Shown here: piece after piece, positions 1 to 7,441 of the stretch
How positions within the stretch are numbered: the first letter of the stretch is position 1
Layout of the letters: each line of letters starts with the position of its first letter
Assembly (NCBI GenBank): GCA_002315475.1
Contig: DCGI01000041.1
Coordinates: 1-27,810, forward strand
Length of the DNA: 27,810 nucleotides
Source: Christensenella sp. UBA1782
GTDB lineage: Bacteria > Bacillota > Clostridia > Christensenellales > DTU072
Direction: 5' to 3'
Position numbers and translations under genes: made by a program
Notes under the pieces: generated by a model
The model's database searches: none
The model's input: the letters and a program-made list of their open reading frames with translations, nothing else
Told to the model about the DNA's origin: nothing

Positions 1-208
1 TGGGCGGGACGGACGGACTCGGTACCACTAAGTCCATTGCGGCAACAAGCTTTTCATCGATACATTCCACTTTTTTGCCGATACCGATTTCTTTCGGATT
101 ATCGTCATAACAATATACTTCGGCTCCTTTTTTTTGTAAAAGGGTAGCAACGCTCACACCGCTTGCCTGCAACCCCACAACCAACACTTTTTTCCCGTAA
201 TAATCCAT
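1..208 (-). CDS. murD: UDP-N-acetylmuramoylalanine--D-glutamate ligase, N-terminal fragment
   Basis: Only the first 69 codons are inside the window; the rest runs off the left edge. MurD is the cytoplasmic ATP-dependent ligase that adds D-glutamate to UDP-MurNAc-L-Ala. The visible part is the N-terminal Rossmann-like, UDP-binding domain: it opens MDYYGKKVLVVGLQASGVS, has an acidic turn (YDDN) after the second strand, and a PSPSVPP stretch near residue 65 that corresponds to the family SPG(I/V)P motif. The ATG at 208 is preceded by a strong GGAGG 6 bases upstream, and the mraY stop is only 12 bases away, so it is the next gene of the dcw operon. Identification rests on this short N-terminus plus gene order and is firm; ATP-binding residues cannot be checked. 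Confidence 0.9.
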   Translation of the reverse strand, partial: MDYYGKKVLVVGLQASGVSVATLLQKKGAEVYCYDDNPKEIGIGKKVECIDEKLVAAMDLVVPSPSVPP

Positions 209-220
209 TTTCACCCCTCC

Positions 221-1210
221 TTACAGCATGAAAAAAATGCTTACAAGTCCGAAGACAGCCGTCAGAATACAATAAAAGCATACGATTTTCGATTCTTGGT
301 ATCCCTTCATTTCTAAGTGGTGATGAAACGGCGCCATCAAAAATACTCTTTTTTTCTTCCACTTAAAAACAAGAACCTGCACTATTACTGATATGACGCT
401 GACTACAAACATTATGCCTGTCAATCCGCACAAAAGAGGATTTTTCATGCAAAGCGGAACGGCGGCACAGGCACCACCGAGTGCAAGAGAACCGCAGTCT
501 CCCATAAAAACCGTAGCCTTCGATACGTTTTTCCAGAGGAAAGCCAAGATACCGCCCACCAAGGATGCAACAAACACAAGCAAATTACCGTATTCTTCCG
601 AAAGTAAAGTTTGACCGAGTTCGTTTTTTTCCGAATAGTACGCAAGAAGGATAACGCCGATAAATAAGAAATAGACGGAAACCGTACTACCCGCCAAGCC
701 GTCCAACCCGTCCGTCAAATTGACCGCATTGGTCATGGCAATAAATAAGACGATACAAAAGGGAATATACCACCACGATAACGTAAGGCTTTTGGAAAAC
801 GGTAAAATGATTTCGGTGCCGATATAGTCGCTCTTATAACAAAAATAGCAACCCAATACGGCAATAACAAGTTGTGCGATAATTTTTTGATAGGCTTTTA
901 ATCCCAAATTGCGATGAAAAAGAATTTTGATTCCGTCGTCCAACAAACCTACCAACCCGTACGTTAAAGTGATGACAAGACAAAATACAGCCAAGTTTTT
1001 TTGACCTTTCATGAAAAGAAGGGATGTAAAAAGCGGCAGTAAAAAAATGAGTCCCCCGCCTGTCGGAATACCCTCCTTCCCTCGATGTTGTGTTACGTAG
1101 ACCAGAATACTCTGTCTTGCTTTGATTTTTTTTAGAAACCATAGCAAGACGGGTGCTAAAATCATCCCGACCGCAAAACTCGTCAAAAAGGCTACGATGG
1201 GCAATAACAT
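221..1210 (-). CDS. mraY: Phospho-N-acetylmuramoyl-pentapeptide transferase (MraY)
   Basis: Integral membrane enzyme that transfers phospho-MurNAc-pentapeptide to undecaprenyl phosphate, giving lipid I. The product is 329 residues, close to the family norm, with about ten hydrophobic segments. Family landmarks are clear: the NAVNLTDGLDGLAG catalytic loop near the middle, FMGDCGSLALGG (most relatives have DTGS, so the Cys is a variant), and the C-terminal HHHLEMKG histidine motif. I chose the ATG at 1210, whose product opens MLLPIVAFLTSF and aligns with the start of the first membrane helix. A longer TTG start at 1234 is possible but has no ribosome site. The gene overlaps the end of murE by 19 bases, which implies translational coupling. 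No murF gene lies between murE and mraY. Confidence 0.95.
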   Translation of the reverse strand: MLLPIVAFLTSFAVGMILAPVLLWFLKKIKARQSILVYVTQHRGKEGIPTGGGLIFLLPLFTSLLFMKGQKNLAVFCLVITLTYGLVGLLDDGIKILFHRNLGLKAYQKIIAQLVIAVLGCYFCYKSDYIGTEIILPFSKSLTLSWWYIPFCIVLFIAMTNAVNLTDGLDGLAGSTVSVYFLFIGVILLAYYSEKNELGQTLLSEEYGNLLVFVASLVGGILAFLWKNVSKATVFMGDCGSLALGGACAAVPLCMKNPLLCGLTGIMFVVSVISVIVQVLVFKWKKKRVFLMAPFHHHLEMKGYQESKIVCFYCILTAVFGLVSIFFML

Positions 1211-2622
1211 GATTCCGCTATACACTCCAAACAAAATTCTTTATCGTCGTAAGGAATCTTTTGGTTATTGATTTCGGTATATTTCTCTCCCCCTTTTCCG
1301 CATATCAATACCACGTCCCCTTTTTCCGCTTTTCGGAGAGCGTACCGTATTGCTTCTTTTCTGTCCGTTATTCTTTGATACGGTTGCCGGATACCTATTG
1401 CAATATCATCCAAAATTTCTTCGGGATTTTCCGTTCTCGGGTTGTCGCTCGTTATGATACATTCGTCCCCGAATAAAGAAGCAATACTTCCCATTTTAGC
1501 TCGTTTTGATTTATCTCTGTTGCCTCCGCAACCAAATACAATAAATAATTTTCCGTCGCAAATATCTCTTGCGCATCCGAGCACCTTTTGTAAGCCGTCC
1601 GGCGTGTGAGCAAAATCTATGATTATTTTTGCTTTCCAGTTGATTACGTTAAAACGCCCTTCGATTTCTTGCAAGGAAGATACCGCCATCGTCAACGTTT
1701 CACCGTCCAATCCCAAAAGTTTCCCGCAGGTAATGCAGGCAAGTACGTTGCTGACGTTAAAAAGTCCGTATAACGGGGAATGGAGATAGAGTATATCATC
1801 CAAAACGTTTGCCACAAAATCCGTACCGTTATGCTGTTCTATTGCTACGGCAAAGACGTCGGCAGGCTCGGTAATTCCGTAACCTATGCAACAAATTTTT
1901 CCTTCATTCGCTATTTGTCTACCGCAAGCATCGTCGCTGTTTACGATGGCGCATTTTACATGGTCGGGTGTAAAATAGCCTTTTTTCACGTCCTTATACC
2001 TTTCCATATTGTCAAAAAAGTCCAAATGATCCTGTGTACAATTCGTAAAGATACAAATATCGCACTGTATCCCTTCTGTCTTTTGATAATAAATGGCGTG
2101 TGCGGTGATTTCCAAAAAAACGTAATCCGTCTTTCTGTCCGCCGCCTCCCGCAAATAATAGAACAAATCGGGAGAGTCGGGTGTGGTCATGCCGTTTTCG
2201 TATTCCTCTTCTCCGATATAGACGCCTATGGTTCCTATGGTTGCCGTACGAAACCCCGCATAGGTAAAGATTCTGCGCAGAATATGCGTTATTGAAGTTT
2301 TCCCGTTGGTTCCCACCACGCCGACGATTTTGAGGTTTTTATCGGGATAGTCGTAATAGGCTCGACTGACGGAGGCTATTGTTTTGCGAATATCTTTGAC
2401 GCAAAGGCACGGATATCCTTCATACTCCTTTTCGGCGACAATACAACAAGCACCGTTTCGTACGGCTTCTTCCATGTACTTTTCCCCTTCTCCCGTTACA
2501 AAAAATAAATAATTCTTTTGTACTTTGTCGGAACGGACGGATAATCCTTCCACCGGAATATCTTTCGTGACATTGGAACCGATTACTTCCACGCAAGAAG
2601 TCAGTTCTTTTAGATATTTCAT
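1192..2622 (-). CDS. murE: UDP-N-acetylmuramyl-tripeptide synthetase, m-DAP type (MurE)
   Basis: Cytoplasmic ligase adding the third stem-peptide residue to UDP-MurNAc-L-Ala-D-Glu. It has 476 residues in the three-domain Mur ligase layout: N-terminal UDP-binding domain (about 1-95), central ATPase domain with the P-loop GTNGKTS at 104-110, the TTPDSP substrate loop near 146 and a YKDVKKGYF segment near 209 likely to contain the carbamylated lysine, then a C-terminal domain with DNPRTENP at 393-400. In this family DNPR marks meso-diaminopimelate specificity, so m-DAP peptidoglycan is inferred. The ATG at 2622 follows an AGGAG site. The gene sits 12 bases after spoVD and overlaps mraY, consistent with one transcript. 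Confidence 0.96.
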   Translation of the reverse strand: MKYLKELTSCVEVIGSNVTKDIPVEGLSVRSDKVQKNYLFFVTGEGEKYMEEAVRNGACCIVAEKEYEGYPCLCVKDIRKTIASVSRAYYDYPDKNLKIVGVVGTNGKTSITHILRRIFTYAGFRTATIGTIGVYIGEEEYENGMTTPDSPDLFYYLREAADRKTDYVFLEITAHAIYYQKTEGIQCDICIFTNCTQDHLDFFDNMERYKDVKKGYFTPDHVKCAIVNSDDACGRQIANEGKICCIGYGITEPADVFAVAIEQHNGTDFVANVLDDILYLHSPLYGLFNVSNVLACITCGKLLGLDGETLTMAVSSLQEIEGRFNVINWKAKIIIDFAHTPDGLQKVLGCARDICDGKLFIVFGCGGNRDKSKRAKMGSIASLFGDECIITSDNPRTENPEEILDDIAIGIRQPYQRITDRKEAIRYALRKAEKGDVVLICGKGGEKYTEINNQKIPYDDKEFCLECIAESCYCPS

Positions 2623-2634
2623 ACAGTGACTCTC

Positions 2635-4476
2635 CTAACTATAAAGATATACAACGGTATTTTTTGATATTTCGCTTCCCGGAGCGGGAATTTGATATAA
2701 GACTTCTTCTCCTTTTTCTTCGCATATTTCATACGTTAAACCCTTTTCTCGGAGTTCCGTATCGGCTTGTGATAACCCTTTTCCGATCAAATCGGGCATA
2801 ATCATCGTTTCTGCCTCTTTTTCTCCCTCTTTTGCGTATCCGAAATAAGGTAACAATTCAGAATATATCTTGCTTGCGTACGGTGCCGCAACCACACTTC
2901 CGTAATAAGCACCCGTCGAAGGTTCGTCCACGATAAATAGTAGTATATACTTTGGATTGTCCGCAGGAGCAAAGCCGACAAAAGTTGCCACATATTTTCC
3001 TTGTGCGATTCTGCCGTTTTCGTATTTCTGCGCCGTTCCCGTTTTGCCGCCGATTTTATATCCTTGCACTTGGGCGTTTTTACCACCGCCCTCTTCAACC
3101 ACGCTCCATAAAACTTCTCTCATGGTTTTACTGGTTTCTTCTCCGATAACCTGCCGTTTAACCGTTCGGTTTCCTTGCAAAACGATGTTGCCTTGTGTAT
3201 CCGCGATTCTGTCGACAATGTACGGTTGTAATAAGTATCCCCCGTTTACCACCGTAGAACAAGCGGTAATCAATTCTATTGCCGTTACGGCGACCGCTTG
3301 TCCGAATCCCATTCTCGCTATATCAACGTTTTTTACCACCTCTTGCGAAATCATTAAACCGTTTCCTTCGCCTTTTAATTCTATACCCGTTTTTTCTACG
3401 ATACCGAATTTTTTTAACCCCGCATACAATTTTTCGGTTCCGAGTTTTAACGCAATATCCATAAACAAGCAGTTGCAGGAATTTTGCACCCCTTCGCTAA
3501 ACGTTTGCGAGCCATGCCCGATGGTTTTCCAACATTTTATTTTCGTTCCGTCAACAACGCGATTGCCTCCGCAGTATACGTGCGTGTTCAAACTGACGAC
3601 TTTTTCTTCCAGACCGATGGAAGCTGTCAGCATTTTGAAGGTGGAACCGGGTTCGTATACGTTGCCGATAAGGGTGTTCTTTGCGACCGAAAGGAGCTCC
3701 GCCACGTTGTTGCGAGGTAGATTGTTCAAGTCGTAATTAGGTGCTTGTGCCATCGCAAGGATTTCGCCCGTTTGGACGTCCATGACGATACAACTTGCCG
3801 ATTTTGCTTTGTGTTCGTTATATGCCTCGTTGACGGTGTTTTCCACCATTCTTTGCACACCGTACTCTACGGTCAAATAGACAGTATTCCCCTTTTTGCC
3901 CGAAATATAATAGGTTTTGTTGGATTCCAACTCCCTTCCAATCAAATCGGCTTCCGTCAAAACCGAGCCGTTTTTCCCTGTCAAATACGAATTCAACGAC
4001 ATTTCCAAACCCGTTTGTCCGACGCAATCGATATTGGTAAAACCGAGCACCTGCGATAAAAAATTGCCGTATACGTATTTTCTTGCTACGTTTTGGGAAA
4101 AATAAAACCCGACGAGGTTTTGTTCTCGAATGGCAGTAATCTCCTCTTTCGTCGCACCCTTTTTCAAAGTAACTTCCCCTTTTCGGGAAGTGATTTTCGA
4201 ATAAACGTATTCATACCGTATATCGAATAAATCGGCGACGAAAGAAGCCGCCCTTTCTTTGTCGGTAACGGCGTTCGGACGGACGTAGACGGTATAAGTC
4301 GTTTGATTGGTCACCAATAGCCGACCGTTTTTGTCGTATATACAGCCTCGTTCGCCTTGCAAAGGAATATCTCTCGTCCATTGGTCGAGAGCATACACTT
4401 GCATTTCCTCGTTTTCGACGACTTGCAAATATACGAGTTTTCCGAAAATTCCGACAAATAAAAAGGTTATTAGCAC
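2635..4476 (-). CDS. spoVD: SpoVD/FtsI-type class B penicillin-binding protein
   Basis: Membrane-anchored D,D-transpeptidase of the septal or spore-cortex machinery. From the GTG at 4476 the product has 613 residues: an N-terminal membrane helix (1-20), a PBP dimer domain, then the transpeptidase domain with S278-T-F-K281 (nucleophile), S333-C-N335 and K478-T-G-T481, and a C-terminal PASTA domain (about 555-613). The PASTA domain and lack of a second PBP gene nearby favour SpoVD; it may also serve as the vegetative FtsI. The start is doubtful: a normal basic pre-helix sequence (YRLKKRLLALS) is encoded in frame just upstream of the GTG, and a good ribosome site AAGGCGG (4534-4540) lies 9 bases before an in-frame ACG at 4524, but no ATG, GTG or TTG is present there. 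A perfect 14-bp hairpin overlaps the GTG. Confidence 0.93.
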   Translation of the reverse strand: MLITFLFVGIFGKLVYLQVVENEEMQVYALDQWTRDIPLQGERGCIYDKNGRLLVTNQTTYTVYVRPNAVTDKERAASFVADLFDIRYEYVYSKITSRKGEVTLKKGATKEEITAIREQNLVGFYFSQNVARKYVYGNFLSQVLGFTNIDCVGQTGLEMSLNSYLTGKNGSVLTEADLIGRELESNKTYYISGKKGNTVYLTVEYGVQRMVENTVNEAYNEHKAKSASCIVMDVQTGEILAMAQAPNYDLNNLPRNNVAELLSVAKNTLIGNVYEPGSTFKMLTASIGLEEKVVSLNTHVYCGGNRVVDGTKIKCWKTIGHGSQTFSEGVQNSCNCLFMDIALKLGTEKLYAGLKKFGIVEKTGIELKGEGNGLMISQEVVKNVDIARMGFGQAVAVTAIELITACSTVVNGGYLLQPYIVDRIADTQGNIVLQGNRTVKRQVIGEETSKTMREVLWSVVEEGGGKNAQVQGYKIGGKTGTAQKYENGRIAQGKYVATFVGFAPADNPKYILLFIVDEPSTGAYYGSVVAAPYASKIYSELLPYFGYAKEGEKEAETMIMPDLIGKGLSQADTELREKGLTYEICEEKGEEVLYQIPAPGSEISKNTVVYLYS

Positions 4477-4497
4477 CGATAACGCTAATAACCTTTT
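4461..4497 (-). promoter_or_regulatory. Perfect 14-bp hairpin over the spoVD start
   Basis: The arms AAAAGGTTATTAGC and GCTAATAACCTTTT are exact reverse complements separated by 9 bases. On the coding (minus) strand the 3' arm ends in a short run of Ts, so the element resembles an intrinsic terminator or attenuator. It spans the GTG start codon (4474-4476) and the first codons of the membrane helix, and lies downstream of the AAGGCGG ribosome site. A role in tuning spoVD translation or read-through from the ftsL-slot gene is inference; the repeat itself is seen directly. Confidence 0.6.
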
Positions 4498-4543
4498 CTT
4501 TAGTCTGTAGGGAGATATTGTCGTATGAAAATTCCGCCTTCTT

Positions 4544-4996
4544 TTATTTCAGCGAATCACAAATCTCATCGAATAACGATTCGTAGCTTTGGCTCTTGTT
4601 CGTTTCCAAAGGCATTTTTCGAATCTCGCTATCTTCCGCAACGACGGGAGAAGCGGTCGCACCTTCCGATGCGGACGTCAAAGGCTTATTTGTGCTCACC
4701 ACTATAAGTAATGCAAGACCGGCGACAATAAGAACGTACGAGGCAAAAATAAATTTGCCGAATTTCGTAAACTTTGAGTTCTTTTCTGTTTTTTCTTTCT
4801 TGTTCTTTTTTCCGTTTGGAGAACCCGTTTCCGGAGCGGGTTTGCATGCACTCACCTTCTCGGCAGATTCGGGTTGACTTTGCGTAACACGATATCCGGA
4901 ATACTCCGAAGTATCCTCGACGAAAGTAAGGGTACGCTGTGCTTCTTCTTGTTGTTGAAGAAGTTTGTCAAAATTGGATAAATTGAGTTTTGCCAT
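4544..4996 (-). CDS. Single-pass membrane protein in the ftsL position of the dcw operon
   Basis: A 150-residue protein between rsmH and spoVD, where bacillota carry ftsL. It has a long charged cytoplasmic N-terminus (about 1-90, Gln/Glu-rich, then a Lys-rich KKNKKEKTEKNSKF stretch), one membrane helix (about 90-110, FIFASYVLIVAGLALLIVV) and a short acidic outer tail of about 40 residues ending YESLFDEICDSLK. Canonical FtsL has a short inside part and a long outer leucine-zipper coiled coil for binding DivIC/FtsB; that coil is not visible here. Position therefore suggests a divisome role but sequence alone does not prove it. The ATG at 4996 is chosen because AAGGAGG sits 5 bases upstream, overlapping the rsmH stop; a longer in-frame start inside rsmH is unlikely. 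Confidence 0.75.
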   Translation of the reverse strand: MAKLNLSNFDKLLQQQEEAQRTLTFVEDTSEYSGYRVTQSQPESAEKVSACKPAPETGSPNGKKNKKEKTEKNSKFTKFGKFIFASYVLIVAGLALLIVVSTNKPLTSASEGATASPVVAEDSEIRKMPLETNKSQSYESLFDEICDSLK

Positions 4997-5006
4997 GTTT
5001 TCCTCC

Positions 5007-5936
5007 TTATACTCTTTCAATGATTCGTAGTTTTGCACTTTCTGCTCTTTTATTATCTGCATCTTCGGTTTTACCGCAAATGGGTTTCTTCGTTATGATT
5101 TCCGCTTCTTTTCTTTTACCGCAGGTACATACGGGAATTCTTTTGTCACAAACACAATCTTTATTGAGTTCTACAAAAGCCTTCTTAACGATGCGGTCTT
5201 CCAAAGAATGAAAGGTAATCACACACATTCTGCCGCCTTTTTTCAGGCGTAAAGCTATGTCGTAAATAAATTCGTACAAGCCGTCCAATTCTCCGTTTAC
5301 TTCGATGCGAATGGCTTGGAAAACCCTTTTGGCGGGATTTCCGAATGCGAAGCGATCCTTCGGCGGGTAACAGTACGCTACCAGTTCGGCAAGTTCCGTC
5401 GTCGTTTCGATCGGCTTCTCTCTTCTTCTGTCTACGATTTTCGAGGCGATTTTTTTGGAATATCTCTCTTCACCGTACTCAAAGAAAACTCTTGCCAAAT
5501 CTTCTTCGGCGTATTGGTTTACCACTTCGTAAGCCGATAAACTCTGTTCGGGATTCATCCGCATATCCAGTCGTGCTTCTTTATTATAAGAGAAACCTCG
5601 TTCCGGCGTGTCGATTTGATAGGAACTGACGCCTAAGTCCAATAGGACACCGTCCAATTCCGCAATTCCGTTATCGTCGAGAAATTGTAAGACGTTCATG
5701 AAATTATCATGTACGAATGTTATTTTGTCAAGGTGCTTTTGGAGTCTGTTCTTGGCATTTTCGATTGCCGCAGCGTCCAAATCATTGGCTATCAGTCTAC
5801 CCGACTGCAATTTTTCCAATATCTTCTCAGAGTGTCCCCCCCCTCCGAGGGTGCCGTCAAGATAAATTCCGTCCGGCTTTATTTGTAATCCTTCTATGGT
5901 TTCATCCAACAAGACGGGGATATGTTTGTATTCCAT
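5007..5936 (-). CDS. rsmH: 16S rRNA (cytosine1402-N4)-methyltransferase RsmH (MraW)
   Basis: SAM-dependent methyltransferase that modifies C1402 in the 16S rRNA decoding centre. The 309 residues match the family length. It opens with the typical HIPVLLDETIEGL, has the SAM-binding glycine motif DGTLGGGGHSEKIL at about 27-40, LLDLGVSSYQID near 100 and ITFHSLEDRIVK near 240. A Cys-rich stretch (CVCDKRIPVCTCGK) close to the C-terminus is common in clostridial versions. The ATG at 5936 lies two bases after the mraZ stop, so the two genes are almost certainly co-translated; a GGGG inside the end of mraZ may act as ribosome site. It is second in the dcw operon. Confidence 0.97.
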   Translation of the reverse strand: MEYKHIPVLLDETIEGLQIKPDGIYLDGTLGGGGHSEKILEKLQSGRLIANDLDAAAIENAKNRLQKHLDKITFVHDNFMNVLQFLDDNGIAELDGVLLDLGVSSYQIDTPERGFSYNKEARLDMRMNPEQSLSAYEVVNQYAEEDLARVFFEYGEERYSKKIASKIVDRRREKPIETTTELAELVAYCYPPKDRFAFGNPAKRVFQAIRIEVNGELDGLYEFIYDIALRLKKGGRMCVITFHSLEDRIVKKAFVELNKDCVCDKRIPVCTCGKRKEAEIITKKPICGKTEDADNKRAESAKLRIIERV

Positions 5937-5938
5937 AA

Positions 5939-6367
5939 TTACATCCCCAACGCTTCCCAGATGCTACCCAATTCGTCGTTGGTCGGGTCGATATAGTCTG
6001 CATACTTTTCTTCCGACCAAAGTTCGATTCTGTCCCAAACGCCCAAGAATACCAAACCTTTTTCCGCTTGAATCAATTCTTTGATACGGGGCGGAATGGT
6101 AAAACGTCCTTGAGCATCTTCGGTAAGATGGTATACGGATGCACTCAGTTTACGAAACAATCTTTGTTTTGCTTCATCGCTGAGTTTGGTGTCTAATCTA
6201 ACGGTTTCAAAACGTTTAGCAAATTCTTCGTTATCCATGATGAATGCGCAACCGTTGGTACCGGTACATACTACAATGTCATCTCCGAGATGACAACGCA
6301 ACTTTGCCGGTATTCTGGTACGGTTCTTTTCGTCTAAGTTGACTCTGAATTCACCCGAGAACGACAT
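5939..6367 (-). CDS. mraZ: Transcriptional regulator MraZ
   Basis: First gene of the dcw operon. MraZ is an AbrB-fold DNA-binding protein that, in the species studied, binds repeats upstream of its own operon and represses it. The 142-residue product shows both halves of the duplicated fold: DEKNRTRIPAKLR at about 12-24 and DAQGRFTIPPRIKE around 82-95. The ATG at 6367 has a near-perfect ribosome site (AAAGGAGG, 4 bases upstream) and a sigma-A-type promoter about 50 bases ahead. Autoregulation is expected from the family, but I could not find clean TGGGN repeats at the promoter. Confidence 0.96.
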   Translation of the reverse strand: MSFSGEFRVNLDEKNRTRIPAKLRCHLGDDIVVCTGTNGCAFIMDNEEFAKRFETVRLDTKLSDEAKQRLFRKLSASVYHLTEDAQGRFTIPPRIKELIQAEKGLVFLGVWDRIELWSEEKYADYIDPTNDELGSIWEALGM

Positions 6368-6413
6368 CTTGCCTCCTTTTATACTCTTTGAGCTTTCACT
6401 CTAAGGTAAATAA

Positions 6414-6442
6414 ATTATATCTTAAATTATTGGGAAATGCAA
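6414..6442 (-). promoter_or_regulatory. Sigma-A-type promoter of the mraZ/dcw operon
   Basis: On the minus strand TTGCAT (6437-6442) is followed after 17 bases by a perfect TATAAT (6414-6419). Predicted transcription start is near 6407, giving a leader of about 40 bases before the mraZ ATG. An A-rich tract lies just upstream of the -35 and could act as an UP element. An AAAGTGGAA word sits 8 bases upstream of the -35 (6451-6459). Confidence 0.8.
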
Positions 6443-6459
6443 CCTTTTTTTTCCACTTT

Positions 6460-6656
6460 AAGAAATATTTATATTTTAGAAAATTTTTTGGAATAATCTT
6501 TTGTGCTAATATTCATATTTACCGTATATTATCCATATTTTTTGTATATTTATTGAATATTTTTTGAGTTTTTTAAGTGTAAAACTATCATAACACGTCA
6601 AAATAGATAAAAGTGGAATACAATCCCTACTCAACTTAATACATTCTTAAATTTCA
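6460..6656. other. AT-rich divergent intergenic region
   Basis: The space between mraZ and the phosphoesterase gene (326 bases in all) is very AT-rich and holds no credible open reading frame. Beyond the two gene-proximal promoters it contains a second possible plus-strand promoter, TTGAGT (6564-6569), 16 bases, TATCAT (6586-6591), and a plus-strand copy of AAAGTGGAA (6610-6618) mirroring the one upstream of mraZ. No stable RNA structure was recognised. Confidence 0.5.
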
Positions 6657-6684
6657 TTGCATTTTTAAGGTATTTTGTGATAAT
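6657..6684 (+). promoter_or_regulatory. Extended -10 promoter of the phosphoesterase gene
   Basis: TTGCAT (6657-6662), 16 bases, then TGTGATAAT, an extended -10 whose hexamer is GATAAT (6679-6684). The predicted transcription start (about 6691) is only three bases before the ATG at 6694, and there is no Shine-Dalgarno sequence in the 20 bases before that ATG, so this would give an essentially leaderless mRNA. Confidence 0.6.
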
Positions 6685-6693
6685 ATAGAATAT

Positions 6694-7401
6694 ATGAAAG
6701 TATTTGCCATCAGTGATTTACATTTAGGAGAAGCCGTCGATAAACCTATGGACGTCTTCGGAGGGAACTGGGTAGGCGGTTATTTTGAAAAAATACGTGC
6801 CGATTGGCAAGCCAAAGTAACCGAAGAAGACATCGTTCTCATTGCCGGAGACGTATCTTGGGGTATGGTTCTTTCGCAGGCGCAGGGCGATTTGGAGAAG
6901 GTTGCCGCATTGAAAGGAAATAAAGTTTTGATTCGGGGCAATCATGACTATTGGTGGAACAGCTTAAAACAAATGAACGCCTTAGGACTTTCGGGCGTAA
7001 CTTTCCTACAAAACAACGCGGTAAAAATAGGCTCCTATGTTTTTTGCGGAACGAGAGGATGGACGGTGCCGGAAGAAGGTATCGAGCAGACCGAAGAAGA
7101 CGCAAAAATCTTCAAGCGAGAGATGATTCGTTTGGAAATGGCGTTAAAAGCCGCCGACAAACTTCGCACCGAAGAAGGCGACACCGTCGTTTGCATGACG
7201 CATTATCCTCCTTTTAATTCGAAGTTTTCCGACTCTCCTTTTACCGATTTGATGCGAAAGTACGCAATCCATGCGGGTGTATACGGGCATTTGCACGGTT
7301 CATCTTCTCGCTATAAAGATATCGTCGATAAATACGGTATCCCCTTTTATCTGACCTCTTGCGATTTTTTGAACAATACTCTGTTGGAATTGCCTTTATA
7401 A
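6694..7401 (+). CDS. Calcineurin-like metallophosphoesterase
   Basis: A 235-residue cytoplasmic protein with the complete metallophosphoesterase motif set in order: SDLHLGE (about 7-13), GDVSWG (about 52-57), GNHDYWW (about 81-87), THYPPFN (near 169) and GHLHG (near 199). These provide the His, Asp and Asn ligands of the dinuclear metal site. The family hydrolyses phosphomonoesters or phosphodiesters; the substrate cannot be read from sequence. It is a single-gene unit: divergent from mraZ, with its own promoter and a terminator straight after the stop. The ATG at 6694 is fixed by the conserved start (MKVFAISDLHLG) although no ribosome binding site precedes it. Confidence 0.93.
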   Translation: MKVFAISDLHLGEAVDKPMDVFGGNWVGGYFEKIRADWQAKVTEEDIVLIAGDVSWGMVLSQAQGDLEKVAALKGNKVLIRGNHDYWWNSLKQMNALGLSGVTFLQNNAVKIGSYVFCGTRGWTVPEEGIEQTEEDAKIFKREMIRLEMALKAADKLRTEEGDTVVCMTHYPPFNSKFSDSPFTDLMRKYAIHAGVYGHLHGSSSRYKDIVDKYGIPFYLTSCDFLNNTLLELPL

Positions 7402-7404
7402 AGG

Positions 7405-7435
7405 GAGAGGGACTGCAAAGCAGCCCCTCTTTTTC
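7405..7435 (+). terminator. Intrinsic terminator after the phosphoesterase gene
   Basis: A hairpin with a 10-bp stem (7407-7416 with 7420-7429, one A-C mismatch), an AAA loop and a following T-rich run (7430-7435). It lies four bases after the stop at 7401. The opposite strand has only a weak T tract, so it mainly stops plus-strand transcription, but it also separates the convergent minus-strand gene. Confidence 0.85.
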
Positions 7436-7441
7436 TTATGT

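Noticed and set aside
834..1142. Open frame on the minus strand inside mraY
   Set aside because: Out of frame with the strongly conserved MraY sequence, low-quality composition; a shadow frame.
2957..3736. 259-codon open frame on the plus strand opposite spoVD
   Set aside because: Lies antisense to the transpeptidase domain of spoVD, which carries all catalytic motifs; no ribosome site and no recognisable domain.
6437..6462. MraZ-type TGGGN tandem boxes at the mraZ promoter
   Set aside because: The best alignment (TGGAA, five bases, AGGTT) departs from the known repeat at key positions, so it is not listed as a binding site.
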